DNA of 7,341 bases from Clostridium sp. AM30-24. GTDB lineage: Bacteria > Bacillota > Clostridia > Lachnospirales > Lachnospiraceae. Below are positions 1 to 6,806 of this stretch, piece by piece (the first letter of the stretch is position 1; each line of letters starts with the position of its first letter). The DNA lies in the NCBI RefSeq assembly GCF_003480435.1, contig NZ_QUJB01000034.1:7014-14354 (forward strand). Direction: 5' to 3'. The notes under the pieces are model-generated. The model made no database searches. It saw only the letters and a program-made list of their open reading frames with translations, and was not told where the DNA came from. The position numbers and the translations under genes are program-made.

Positions 1-78
1 TTTAAATTAAAAACAGGTCAGAGATTCGATTCTGCATTAGTGGGGGGATTCATAATGCTGTATAAATCAGCTGCGTAA
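1..78 (+). CDS. Possible C-terminal end of an upstream gene (partial)
   Basis: Frame 1 is open from the window edge to a TAA at 76-78 and reads 25 residues, including DSALVGGFIMLYKSAA. The peptide has balanced composition, and the next ~120 bases contain promoter-like and hairpin signals, which is what one would see after the end of a gene. I do not recognise the family. The stretch is short enough to be open by chance, so this is a weak call. An internal ATG at 55 follows a G-run, but it would give only seven codons. Confidence 0.35.
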   Translation, partial: FKLKTGQRFDSALVGGFIMLYKSAA

Positions 79-137
79 GATATTATTACAGTTACTAATG
101 TTCAAGTAAAATCGAATTCTACTTGACATATCGGAAG

Positions 138-165
138 TTGACATTCCGTCGATGAAGATGATAAT
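138..165 (+). promoter_or_regulatory. Candidate sigma-70 type promoter
   Basis: A perfect TTGACA (138-143) is followed after 16 bases by GATAAT (160-165). A second TTGACA lies just upstream at 123-128. A transcript from here would start near 172 and meet a stable hairpin at 200-217 almost at once. It would therefore be either very short or a leader that reads on towards the ATPase gene. Confidence 0.4.
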
Positions 166-199
166 GAACCTGTGTAAACAGGATAGGTTTGATGTCTGG

Positions 200-220
200 G
201 GCAACCTTCGGGTTGCCTTT
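200..220 (+). terminator. UUCG-capped hairpin, terminator-like
   Basis: GGCAACC (200-206) pairs perfectly with GGTTGCC (211-217) around a TTCG loop. The loop is closed by C-G, the very stable C(UUCG)G tetraloop. Only three T residues follow, so termination may be inefficient. It could end an upstream transcript or attenuate the promoter candidate at 138-165. Confidence 0.5.
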
Positions 221-232
221 GCATAGTTTCCA

Positions 233-267
233 CTTTCAAAAAATAAAAAAAATTGTGTTTTTGAAAG
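233..267. repeat. 10-bp perfect inverted repeat
   Basis: CTTTCAAAAA (233-242) and TTTTTGAAAG (258-267) are exact reverse complements around a 15-base AT-rich loop, just before the -35 box of the ATPase promoter (275-280). The right arm carries TTTGAAAGCG, which recurs at 347-356 beside the ribosome site of the ATPase gene. It may be an operator, a weak terminator or a mobile-element end. Confidence 0.45.
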
Positions 268-274
268 CGACATC

Positions 275-303
275 TTGCATATACTATTAGCAGACAGTAT
301 AAT
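275..303 (+). promoter_or_regulatory. Promoter of the AAA ATPase gene
   Basis: TTGCAT (275-280) and a perfect TATAAT (298-303) are separated by exactly 17 bases. This predicts a transcript start near 310 and a leader of about 55 bases before the ATG at 365. The position also argues against starting translation at the TTG at 275, because that codon is part of the -35 box. Confidence 0.7.
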
Positions 304-364
304 AAGTACATCGAAGCAGTTTCAAGAAATGAAAAATCTTCGACTTTTGAAAGCGGGTGACGAT

Positions 365-1561
365 ATGAAAATAATTACAAGAGCAAAGTATCTCGACAGA
401 ATCATTGAACTGAATGGTACTCCTGACATCAAGATCATCACGGGCATTCGTCGATCCGGTAAGTCCAAGCTGATGCAGGCGTATATTGAGTATCTGAAAA
501 GCCATTTTGAAAACATCAATATTATCTTCATTGACTTCATGGATTTAGCGTATGAGGAAATCAAGGAATACCATGCCTTACACGCCTATGTAGAAGAACA
601 TTATCAGGAAGGCAAAACGAACTACCTGTTTGTAGACGAGGTTCAGATGTGTTCCAAGTTTGAGCTGGCAATAAACAGCCTGTACTCTAAGGGAAAATAC
701 GACATCTATGTAACAGGCTCTAATGCTTTCCTGTTGAGTGCAGATCTGGCAACTCTGTTTACCGGACGCTATATTGAAATTCATGTATTTCCTTTCAGCT
801 TCCAGGAATATTGCCAATATTATGATGATATTAGCGACAAAGATAAGCTCTTTGATGAGTACGCTATCAAGGGTGGTTTGGCAGGTTCCTATGCTTATAG
901 AACCGAAAAAGACAGAACAAACTATATCAAAGAGGTCTACGAAACGATTGTTACAAGGGATTTGGTACAGAAATATACTCTCTCAGATACTTTGGTTTTA
1001 CAGCGTCTGAGCGAGTTCCTTATGGATAATATCAGCAACCTGACTTCTCCGAATAAGGTCAGTCAGCTACTGACAGCAAATGAGATCCCAACCAATCATG
1101 TAACCATTGGCAAGTACATTAAGTATTTGTGCAATGCTTTTGTATTTTATGATATTAAGAGATACGACATCCGTGGCAAGAAATATCTTGAAAGCTCTGA
1201 GAAGTTTTATTTGTGTGACAGCGGCATTCGATATGCAATACTGGGAAGCAGAAATATGGATTATGGCAGAGTATATGAAAACATCGTTTGTATCGAGCTT
1301 CTTCGCCGTGGATACGATGTTTATGTCGGCAAGCTCTATCAAAAGGAAATCGACTTTGTTGCTCAGAAAGGCAGTGAGAAGTTTTATATTCAGGTCAGCG
1401 ACAACATTTCCGGGCAGGAGACATTTGAGAGAGAATGCTCTCCCCTGCTTCAGATTCGAGATGCTTATCCGAAAATGATTATTGCCAGAACGAAACATCC
1501 TCAATATAGCTATGAAGGAATCGAAATTCACGATATAGCCGATTGGTTGCTACAAGAATAA
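365..1561 (+). CDS. AAA_14 / DUF4143 family ATP-binding protein
   Basis: This 398-residue protein belongs to the COG1373-type ATPases: an AAA_14 domain with a DUF4143 C-terminal domain. A Walker A loop GIRRSGKS lies at residues 27-34 and the Walker B strand YLFVDEVQ at about 87-94. The sensor-like VTGSNAFLL is at 116-124 and the family hallmark GRYIEIHVFPFSFQEY at 134-149. The C-terminal part holds VGK...EIDFVA (321-333) and FYIQVS (340-345). In this family these form a PD-(D/E)xK-like nuclease fold (E328, D330, Q343). The length is normal and the frame intact. The open frame extends upstream to a TTG at 275. I chose ATG 365 because the family begins with this short N-terminus, GGGTGA precedes it, and the gene's promoter overlaps the upstream extension. 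The molecular role is unproven. Such genes are common in gut Firmicutes, often near mobile DNA. Confidence 0.9.
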   Translation: MKIITRAKYLDRIIELNGTPDIKIITGIRRSGKSKLMQAYIEYLKSHFENINIIFIDFMDLAYEEIKEYHALHAYVEEHYQEGKTNYLFVDEVQMCSKFELAINSLYSKGKYDIYVTGSNAFLLSADLATLFTGRYIEIHVFPFSFQEYCQYYDDISDKDKLFDEYAIKGGLAGSYAYRTEKDRTNYIKEVYETIVTRDLVQKYTLSDTLVLQRLSEFLMDNISNLTSPNKVSQLLTANEIPTNHVTIGKYIKYLCNAFVFYDIKRYDIRGKKYLESSEKFYLCDSGIRYAILGSRNMDYGRVYENIVCIELLRRGYDVYVGKLYQKEIDFVAQKGSEKFYIQVSDNISGQETFERECSPLLQIRDAYPKMIIARTKHPQYSYEGIEIHDIADWLLQE

Positions 1562-1569
1562 GCAAGGCG

Positions 1570-1611
1570 AAATATCTCCGTCATTACAAGTAAAATGATG
1601 GGGATATTTTT
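1570..1611 (+). terminator. Intrinsic terminator after the ATPase gene
   Basis: A 15-bp stem is formed by 1570-1584 and 1595-1609, with two G-U pairs and otherwise perfect pairing, around a 10-base loop. The right arm runs into five T residues. It starts 9 bases after the ATPase stop codon, so the gene is monocistronic. Confidence 0.75.
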
Positions 1612-1649
1612 ATGTTGATGGAGATTCAGGAACAGAAAATTGTATCAAG

Positions 1650-1679
1650 TTGCAAAAATCTATTCCAATAAGAAATAAT
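1650..1679 (+). promoter_or_regulatory. Weak candidate promoter upstream of the excisionase remnant
   Basis: TTGCAA (1650-1655) and AATAAT (1674-1679) are separated by 18 bases. They lie about 60 bases before the ATG of the excisionase-like remnant. The match is only fair and the region is AT-rich, so it could be chance. Confidence 0.25.
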
Positions 1680-1741
1680 TCACCCGCAGACAAGCCAGGA
1701 TTATCGCGTTAAGATAAAGAAAAAGCAAAGGAGATAATCTT

Positions 1742-1798
1742 ATGGCAATCACAGCGAATGAAGCAGAAAAAAGATGCTACACAGTAAAGGAAATTCAG
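1742..1798 (+). pseudogene. 5' remnant of an excisionase-like HTH gene
   Basis: A good ribosome site AAAGGAG (1727-1733, 8-base spacer) precedes an ATG opening 19 codons that end CYTVKEIQ. This matches the start of small clostridial excisionase/HTH proteins, in which CYTV(K/Q)EIQ is followed by the first recognition helix. The helix-turn-helix itself is missing. The sequence runs directly into recombinase DNA in another frame and would stop at a TGA at 1880-1882. In intact elements of this kind the small HTH gene sits just upstream of the integrase. The remnant is therefore best read as the left side of an internal deletion. The family assignment comes from a short peptide. Confidence 0.6.
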
Positions 1799-1861
1799 TG
1801 GTGGAGACATCAAAGCGGTCCAGGGCGATTCCGGACATGCACAGGCGGACATGGTAACAGA
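1795..1861 (+). repeat. Left copy of a direct repeat (recombinase segment)
   Basis: This stretch matches 7275-7341 at 64 of 67 positions, with differences at 1802, 1811 and 1820. The final 41 bases are identical. It comes from the 3' part of a tyrosine recombinase gene. The match starts at the deletion junction and is cut off on the right only by the window edge. Confidence 0.9.
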
Positions 1862-2096
1862 GGTATATGGCCATATCATTGACGAGGACAGGCGAAAGAA
1901 TACACAGAGGATGGAGGATGCGTTTTATAACAGGGAAAATCTTAATCCGCAGATGAAGGGTGCAGATGCTGGTCAGACAGCAAACACGGTGGCTGTTCCT
2001 GAAGGTGTGGATGCGGACCTTGTGATGAAGGTTCTGGGAAATCCGGAGATGGCGGCGTTGCTGACGAGTCTGGCGAAGAGCTTGAAAGCTGAATAA
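1797..2096 (+). pseudogene. Tyrosine recombinase (phage/ICE integrase), C-terminal fragment
   Basis: The frame from 1797 reads SGGDIKAVQGDSGHAQADMV and then TEVYGHIIDEDRR. This is the last part of the catalytic domain of a Lachnospiraceae-type integrase: the conserved GH of box II (H in GDSGH) and the nucleophilic tyrosine in TEVYGH. A non-catalytic tail of about 75 residues follows and ends SLAKSLKAE. The N-terminal arm-binding and core-binding domains and the first catalytic Arg/His box (HxLRH) are missing. The fragment cannot recombine DNA alone. The first in-frame ATG (1851) lies just before the tyrosine and has no convincing ribosome site. Upstream it joins the excisionase remnant out of frame. 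A closely related copy occupies the right edge of the window. Confidence 0.85.
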
Positions 2097-2222
2097 AAAT
2101 ATAATAATGGAAATAGAACAGAGTCTACTGGCATTAGGAGAAATCCAGATGTGGGTGGACTTTTTGTAATGGAAAATAATGTACATATATTAATTCGAAG
2201 AGCATATTTTGATGCTAATGAT

Positions 2223-2254
2223 AAGAGGAACTCTTTGCGGGGATCCTCTTTTTT
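2223..2254 (+). terminator. Intrinsic terminator after the recombinase fragment
   Basis: AAGAGGA (2223-2229) pairs with TCCTCTT (2244-2250) around a 14-base loop. The right arm continues into four more T residues. It lies about 125 bases after the recombinase stop and before the nuclease pseudogene. It is probably the original terminator of the integrase transcript. Confidence 0.65.
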
Positions 2255-2283
2255 CTTTCAGGAATTGGAAAACTGTAGTATAA

Positions 2284-3066
2284 TGAAAGAAATTCGGTTT
2301 ATTATCAGCGGTAGCATTAAGTATGTCTGCTTGCGGGCAGGCGGCAAAGCAGGAACCGATTGTTTCTGCATCAACAGAGTTACATCAGGTTGATCTTGTT
2401 TCGGCCGGTACATTGGTATTTGATTTGGCTTCTGTTCCGGCTTATTCTGGGCAACCGTATGCCATAGTAAATGATAACAAGCCGTATTTCACAGACGCTG
2501 ATCTGACGGCAGTTTCTTTTGAAACATATAGTGACCTGGATTCACTGGGTAGATGTGGTGTAGCCTATGCATCAGTTGGAAAAGATCTGATGCCGACAGA
2601 AGAGCGCGGCTCTATTGGGCAGGTAAAGCCATCTGGTTGGCATACGATCAAATATGACAATGTGGATGGCAAATATTTATATAATCGCTGCCATTTGATC
2701 GGTTATCAGCTTACTGCAGAAAATGCAAACGAGAAGAACTTAATCACTGGGACCGGATATCTGAATGTTCAGGGAATGCTGCCGTTTGAGAATATGGCAG
2801 CGGACTATGTAAAAGAAACTGGAAATCATGTGCTGTATCGGGTGACTCCGGTTTTTGAAGGCAGTAATCTCGTAGCATCCGGCGTACTAATGGAAGCGGA
2901 ATCCGTATAAGACAAAGGCGAAGGTATTTTGTACTGCGTTTACGTTTATAATGTTCAGCCGGGAATTAACATCAATTATGCAACGGGTGACAGCTCGGCT
3001 TCTGGAACAAACTCTTTGCCCATATTGGATATGCTGTTGAGGGCGACTGTTGCACGCAGAAGATAA
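2284..3066 (+). pseudogene. DNA/RNA non-specific nuclease lipoprotein, broken
   Basis: The longest intact stretch is 2323-2910 (195 codons). It encodes an Endonuclease_NS_2-type nuclease. The catalytic region YNRCHLIGYQLT is the counterpart of the DRGH motif, with the general-base His. EKNLITGTGYLN supplies the metal-binding Asn, and GMLPFEN follows. Two lesions are visible. Upstream of 2323 the frame reads a lipoprotein signal peptide KKFGLLSAVALSMSACG with a lipobox Cys. It has no start, because the ATG at 2284 is one base out of frame; deleting one A in the run at 2286-2288 would restore MKKFGLL. A TAA at 2908-2910 interrupts the conserved tail, which continues in frame as DKGEGILYCVYVYNVQPG and INYATGDSS to a stop at 3064-3066. 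The intact form would be an exported, lipid-anchored, Mg-dependent nuclease for DNA uptake or scavenging. A truncated cytoplasmic product from ATG 2323 is possible but has no ribosome site. Confidence 0.8.
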
Positions 3067-3123
3067 GTTGCGCCGGTCTGCGATAATGTGCTGTTTGTAT
3101 AAGGAAAAGGACAAGGAGTTATG

Positions 3124-3411
3124 ATGAATTTTAGTGGGATATTGATTGGTGTGCTTACCTTTTTTCTGATTGGATTGTTCCATCCTATTGTTATATATGC
3201 GGAGTATTACTTTGGAAGCCGCTGTTGGCCGGTATTTTTGCTGGTGGGCATTTTGTGTATGATTCTATCCGTAAGAATGCAGGAAATACTTTGGTCGGTT
3301 TCCCTGGGTGTTTTGGGCGTCAGTTGCTTTTGGAGCATTAAGGAACTGAAAGAACAGGAAAAAAGAGTGGCAAAAGGATGGTTCCCGAAGCGGAAGGTGG
3401 ATAAGCACTAA
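3124..3411 (+). CDS. DUF4491 family small membrane protein
   Basis: This 95-residue protein matches the DUF4491 family over its whole length. It begins MNFSGILIGVLTFFLIG, then has the hallmark HPIVIYAEYYFGSRCWPVF. Two further hydrophobic segments follow, then CFWSIKELKEQEKRV, and it ends in a basic tail KGWFPKRK. Three transmembrane helices are likely, at about residues 5-25, 35-52 and 55-72. The function of the family is unknown. I chose ATG 3124 over ATG 3121: GGAG at 3115-3118 leaves a 5-base spacer to 3124 but only 2 bases to 3121, and relatives begin MNF. The next ORF starts 24 bases after the stop on the same strand, so the two may be co-transcribed. Confidence 0.85.
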   Translation: MNFSGILIGVLTFFLIGLFHPIVIYAEYYFGSRCWPVFLLVGILCMILSVRMQEILWSVSLGVLGVSCFWSIKELKEQEKRVAKGWFPKRKVDKH

Positions 3412-3435
3412 AGAAGAAAGCGGGGAGATGAGAAG

Positions 3436-3711
3436 ATGGCGGTATGGAGATTACAGGTGAATACTGGAGGAGCGAACGTTGCGGATTATTGCTTGCAAAA
3501 CCATGTTGCAGCACTTTGGGCTGGCAAGGTACTTGCTTACTTAATGGGAAATTACTATTTCTCGAAAGCCATCTACGAAAAACTCTTTGATTGGACCGAT
3601 GAACACAAGTTTAAAACCGGCAAATACTCTTATAAAGAGGCTGTGATCGACGAATTGGCCACAGCCTCTCCCAGTGAATATCTGACGAAAATATCGATAC
3701 AAGTGTTTTAA
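3436..3711 (+). CDS. Unidentified 91-residue protein, possibly chimeric
   Basis: The ATG has a strong ribosome site (GGGGAG at 3422-3427, 8-base spacer) and lies 24 bases after the DUF4491 gene. The first ~27 residues (MAVWRLQVNTGGANVADYCL and on) look like the start of a larger hypothetical protein seen in clostridial accessory DNA; I recall this only loosely. From about residue 28 the sequence changes character to a charged, aromatic-rich stretch (GNYYFSKAIYEKLFDWTDEH) ending ISIQVF. I see no signal peptide, membrane segment or recognisable catalytic motif. The protein may be a truncated N-terminus fused to unrelated DNA by deletion, or a genuine small protein. It ends 10 bases before the convergent dehydratase operon, on the far side of a composition change. 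Confidence 0.5.
   Translation: MAVWRLQVNTGGANVADYCLQNHVAALWAGKVLAYLMGNYYFSKAIYEKLFDWTDEHKFKTGKYSYKEAVIDELATASPSEYLTKISIQVF
3636..3669 (-). terminator. 10-bp hairpin, possible terminator of the dehydratase operon
   Basis: AGAGGCTGTG (3636-3645) and CACAGCCTCT (3660-3669) are exact reverse complements around a 14-base loop. Read on the minus strand, the hairpin lies about 50 bases downstream of the activase stop and is followed by only TTTATA, so its U-tract is poor. It falls inside the plus-strand ORF 3436-3711. It may be a weak terminator or a structure in that ORF. Confidence 0.35.
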
Positions 3712-3721
3712 CCCTGCCGCT

Positions 3722-5431
3722 TCATCGCGTTTCCTCCGCACTGCCTTTACATTTCTCATAAGCAAATAGCGCCGCTCCCAGCGCACCGCAGAGCTGCGCC
3801 TCATCACAGATATAAAGTTTAGCACCAAGCTTCTCTTCCAATGCCTGGATGATACCCCGGTTCTTCGCCACACCGCCGGTCATCATATATTCGCCTGGAT
3901 GATCCTTTCCAAGGCGGGCTGCCAACGCGCCGACTTTTGAGGCAACTGACACATTTAAACCGTGGATAATATCTGCCACATCCTTATTCTGTGCCACCAG
4001 CGACACGACCTCCGACTCTGCAAACACCGTACACATGCTGGAAATCACGATATTATGCTTCCATTCCAGCCCTTTCACACTCATTTCCTCCAGGGAAAGT
4101 CCCAGCGTTTTCGCCATCATTTCCAGAAAACGTCCCGTTCCGGCGGCACATTTGTCATTCATCAGGAAATTTTTCACGGCTCCCTGCCCGTCGATGCTGA
4201 TCGCCTTGATATCCTGCCCGCCAATGTCGATGATAGTGCGGACATTCGGATTCAGATAATTTGCGCCCTTGGCATGGCAGGTAATCTCCGTGATGCTGTC
4301 ATCCCCGCTGTCAATGTAGGATCGTCCATATCCGGTCGTATCGATCCGCACGATCTCCTCTTTCTTAATTCCCGCTTTCTCAATCGCCAGATCCAGACTC
4401 TTCTCGGCGCTCATCATCGCACCGCCGCCGGTCGGAATAATCATCGTCGATTTAATTTTTCCATCCTGATCCAGTATGACCACATCAGTACTTGTCGAAC
4501 CGCTGTCGATTCCCGCTACATAAAAAATGCCCGACTCCATCTTCTTTTTTGCCTCCTCACTGATACCTTTTCCCGGATCCATATCCTCTGATCCCTCGAT
4601 CGTCTCCTCAAATGCCTGAATGCGCGTCAAAAGCTGCCCTGCGCTCTGGCTCGTAAAATCAGTCTCAATCTTAAGGAGCGGAACCTTGATATCCCGCTTG
4701 ATACTCGCATACTCAAATCCATAATAATCACAGAACTTGATCGTGTGATAAATAATTCCCTTTAAATTCGGATCCAGATACAGACGGTTTCTGCGGATCG
4801 AACGGTTCATGCGGAAACACGGCATCTGTCCCAGCAGGACGTCCGCGTAAGAAAGAAACAGCTCCTCTTCCTCCATATTCCACATTTCATTCTGTACGAC
4901 CGACAGTTTCCGACCACCCGTACAGGTCAGATTTTCCACATCCATCTGGATATTGTCCCGGATCATATCCTCCAGAATGCCGCTGACCCGCACGCCCAGC
5001 ACACCAATGTACGGCTCCGTGTTCATTTCCGGCGTAATAAAGGACTTGATAAAAGCGCGTTTATCAAACACTTTCCCGGAATATGCCTCATATGCCTTTT
5101 TAAGCCTCCGGATCGTGCCCGCAAATTTCACTTTTTCACATTCATTATCATCATGCGGCAGATCCAGCATATATAAAAACTTACATTTTCCCGTGCTCTC
5201 CACGATATCGTAAACGCGCCGCATCGAATCGCAGCAGTTTACCAGCACCAGCTGTTCAACCTTTCCTTCCAGCACTGCCTGAATGACCGATTTTCCAAAG
5301 CCGCACAGATTTGCATGTGCAATTTGATCCGACTGTTCGAAATTTTCCGGCATTTCCTCCAAAACAGAACATTCTTCTCCAAACCCCCGGAACAGCTCGA
5401 TCGGGGTGTACTTACAGACGTAATAAATCAT
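3722..5431 (-). CDS. 2-hydroxyacyl-CoA dehydratase subunit fused to its ATP-dependent activator (HgdC type)
   Basis: This 569-residue protein has two parts. Residues 1 to about 275 form a compact dehydratase D-component subunit (HgdB-like). Features are NLCGFGK (C43), LVLVNCCDSMRRVYD (C66/C67), MLDLPHDD, GIIYHTIKFCDYYGFEY (C234), KIETDFTSQSAGQLLTRIQA and AFEETI; such Cys residues bind a [4Fe-4S] cluster. After a charged linker, residues 302-563 form a BadF/BadG/BcrA/BcrD-type ASKHA ATPase. Features are GIDSGSTSTD (307-316), TTGYGR (365-370), DIGGQDIK (402-409), NDKCAAGTGRF (C428), SSMCTVFAESEVVSL (C467), TGGVAKN and GALGAALFA. C428 and C467 are 39 apart, as I recall for the bridging-cluster cysteines of HgdC. 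The activator hydrolyses ATP to pass one low-potential electron to the dehydratase. The start overlaps the upstream stop (ATGA) and has an AGGAGGAG ribosome site at 5447-5440. Usually activator and subunit are separate genes. Confidence 0.9.
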   Translation of the reverse strand: MIYYVCKYTPIELFRGFGEECSVLEEMPENFEQSDQIAHANLCGFGKSVIQAVLEGKVEQLVLVNCCDSMRRVYDIVESTGKCKFLYMLDLPHDDNECEKVKFAGTIRRLKKAYEAYSGKVFDKRAFIKSFITPEMNTEPYIGVLGVRVSGILEDMIRDNIQMDVENLTCTGGRKLSVVQNEMWNMEEEELFLSYADVLLGQMPCFRMNRSIRRNRLYLDPNLKGIIYHTIKFCDYYGFEYASIKRDIKVPLLKIETDFTSQSAGQLLTRIQAFEETIEGSEDMDPGKGISEEAKKKMESGIFYVAGIDSGSTSTDVVILDQDGKIKSTMIIPTGGGAMMSAEKSLDLAIEKAGIKKEEIVRIDTTGYGRSYIDSGDDSITEITCHAKGANYLNPNVRTIIDIGGQDIKAISIDGQGAVKNFLMNDKCAAGTGRFLEMMAKTLGLSLEEMSVKGLEWKHNIVISSMCTVFAESEVVSLVAQNKDVADIIHGLNVSVASKVGALAARLGKDHPGEYMMTGGVAKNRGIIQALEEKLGAKLYICDEAQLCGALGAALFAYEKCKGSAEETR

Positions 5432-6723
5432 GCGTGTTTCTCCTCCTTGCCCTTTTCCAGCATTTCCACAAACGCCTGAAGCCGCGTCGATACCTGACCG
5501 TCGCTGGTATTGGCGGGGTTGCAGCCGTCACCGTCGAGAATCATCGTCGGAAGTCCTGTCTTTTCTAAGGACTGCTTAATCAGGCTGGATGCACCGATCG
5601 TTCCCTTACAGCCCCAGTGGGCAAATAAAACAGCACCATCCGATTCCGTGATTCTGGCAAGCCGTTCCGCTTCCTCAATTCTCTGTTTCACACTGCCATT
5701 GTAAATGCAGTAGACCATTTTCTCTGCCATCGCCTCATACGGGTCTTCCGCATGCATCTCCTGAAAACCATCTGCGATGAAATCACAAGCGCGGATGTGC
5801 ATTTTCTTACTATAATTAAAAATATCCTTAACCGGCTCCTGTAAAAATGGCATGATGTGCATCCAGATTACCGAAAGACCATCTCCCCTCGGTGACATCC
5901 GCACATCGCGCAGAAGTTTTTCCGTATAGGTAACCGCCGTCTCTGAGCCAGCCATCAGATGGCACATAAAAAGCGCATACAATTCATTCGTCAGAGAGGT
6001 CACCGGGTCATGCGCACACCGCAGGGCAAGCTGTTTTTTATAATTCGCTGCCGCTTTCCGGCTGTTATCTACCGCACTCCGCACTGTTTCCTCCGAAATC
6101 CGTCTGTCCGTCGTCTCCTCCAGAAACTGTTTCAATTTCCGCAGCTGATCCGCCACATACAGAACCGATTCCCGGTTTTTTTCATACGGAACATCAATAT
6201 AAAAGCCTGGACATTCAAATTTATCCTTTAAATACGGAAACGTCATCATATTTCCATCACACGCAAGGTTCGTATAAATCATGCAGTTCGGTTTTGGCAG
6301 AATCCCCGTCAGCGCCGCCCCCAGAAACACCCTGTGGTACGAACACATCGTCTCCGGAAATCCTTCTTCCTCCGTTTTCCGAAGAAACGTCTGCTCACAC
6401 TTCGTTCCCGCCATAAAACAGGACATCGCCTCCACTGAGTACGGCGTCAGCCCTGCCGCCATCACCAGCTCTCCCGGCACAAATATGCTGACCATCGCCG
6501 CGTTCTCCGGTTCCGACAGCGACTGAATGATATTTTTCATAACCACCCGCGCCACATACTGTCCCGACGACGGTAGCCCCCGATCCGGCAAAAACTGAAG
6601 CTTCTTTTCCTGCAGGCGGTATCCCGCAAGAAGCAGCCGACGCGCTTTTTCCGGATCCTTAAGCGCCTGGCTGCTCACCCTATTTCCAAATTTTTCAATT
6701 ACATCCATTGTTCTTTCTTCCAT
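5428..6723 (-). CDS. 2-hydroxyacyl-CoA dehydratase subunit (HgdB/FldC-like family)
   Basis: This 431-residue protein is of normal length for a dehydratase subunit. It has FVPGELVMAAGLTPYSVEAM (81-100), ETMCSYHRVFLGAALTG (C127), NLACDGN (C155), the YIDVPYEKNRES region with LKQFLEE (175-202), AHWGCKG (C372), LDGDGCNP (C401) and STRLQAFVEML near the end. C127, C155 and C372 are the likely [4Fe-4S] ligands by family position. The family performs radical-type syn-dehydration of (R)-2-hydroxyacyl-CoA esters after one-electron activation; relatives also include benzoyl-CoA reductase subunits. The substrate cannot be read from the sequence. It is the first gene of a two-gene operon, translationally coupled to the fused activase through a 4-base overlap. 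The start could instead be the ATG at 6708, which has a purine-rich GGAAGAAAG just upstream; neither start has a strong ribosome site. No truncation is visible. Confidence 0.9.
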   Translation of the reverse strand: MEERTMDVIEKFGNRVSSQALKDPEKARRLLLAGYRLQEKKLQFLPDRGLPSSGQYVARVVMKNIIQSLSEPENAAMVSIFVPGELVMAAGLTPYSVEAMSCFMAGTKCEQTFLRKTEEEGFPETMCSYHRVFLGAALTGILPKPNCMIYTNLACDGNMMTFPYLKDKFECPGFYIDVPYEKNRESVLYVADQLRKLKQFLEETTDRRISEETVRSAVDNSRKAAANYKKQLALRCAHDPVTSLTNELYALFMCHLMAGSETAVTYTEKLLRDVRMSPRGDGLSVIWMHIMPFLQEPVKDIFNYSKKMHIRACDFIADGFQEMHAEDPYEAMAEKMVYCIYNGSVKQRIEEAERLARITESDGAVLFAHWGCKGTIGASSLIKQSLEKTGLPTMILDGDGCNPANTSDGQVSTRLQAFVEMLEKGKEEKHA

Positions 6724-6806
6724 TCTTTTAAGTTCATTTTTCTGTCATATCGCCCTGATGCAGATGGATATGGTTCCGCGCCTTTGCAGGAAAACGGACA
6801 TTCTTT

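Noticed and set aside
1067..1531. 154-codon minus-strand ORF
   Set aside because: It is antisense to the ATPase C-terminal domain, which is clearly the coding strand by its conserved motifs.
1612..1671. Short ORF of 19 codons directly after the ATPase terminator
   Set aside because: Its ATG lies in the terminator T-run, there is no ribosome site, and the peptide resembles nothing I recognise.
2256..2284. TATAAT at 2279-2284 as a promoter for the nuclease
   Set aside because: It overlaps the original ATG and has no acceptable -35 box at 16-18 bases, so it is probably coincidental.
2151..2393. 80-codon ORF overlapping the terminator and the start of the nuclease
   Set aside because: It reads across a terminator hairpin, and its second half is the nuclease signal-peptide region in the wrong frame.
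3962..4591. 209-codon plus-strand ORF
   Set aside because: It lies wholly antisense to the conserved activase, is rich in His/Arg/Ser as expected of a shadow frame, and has no ribosome site.
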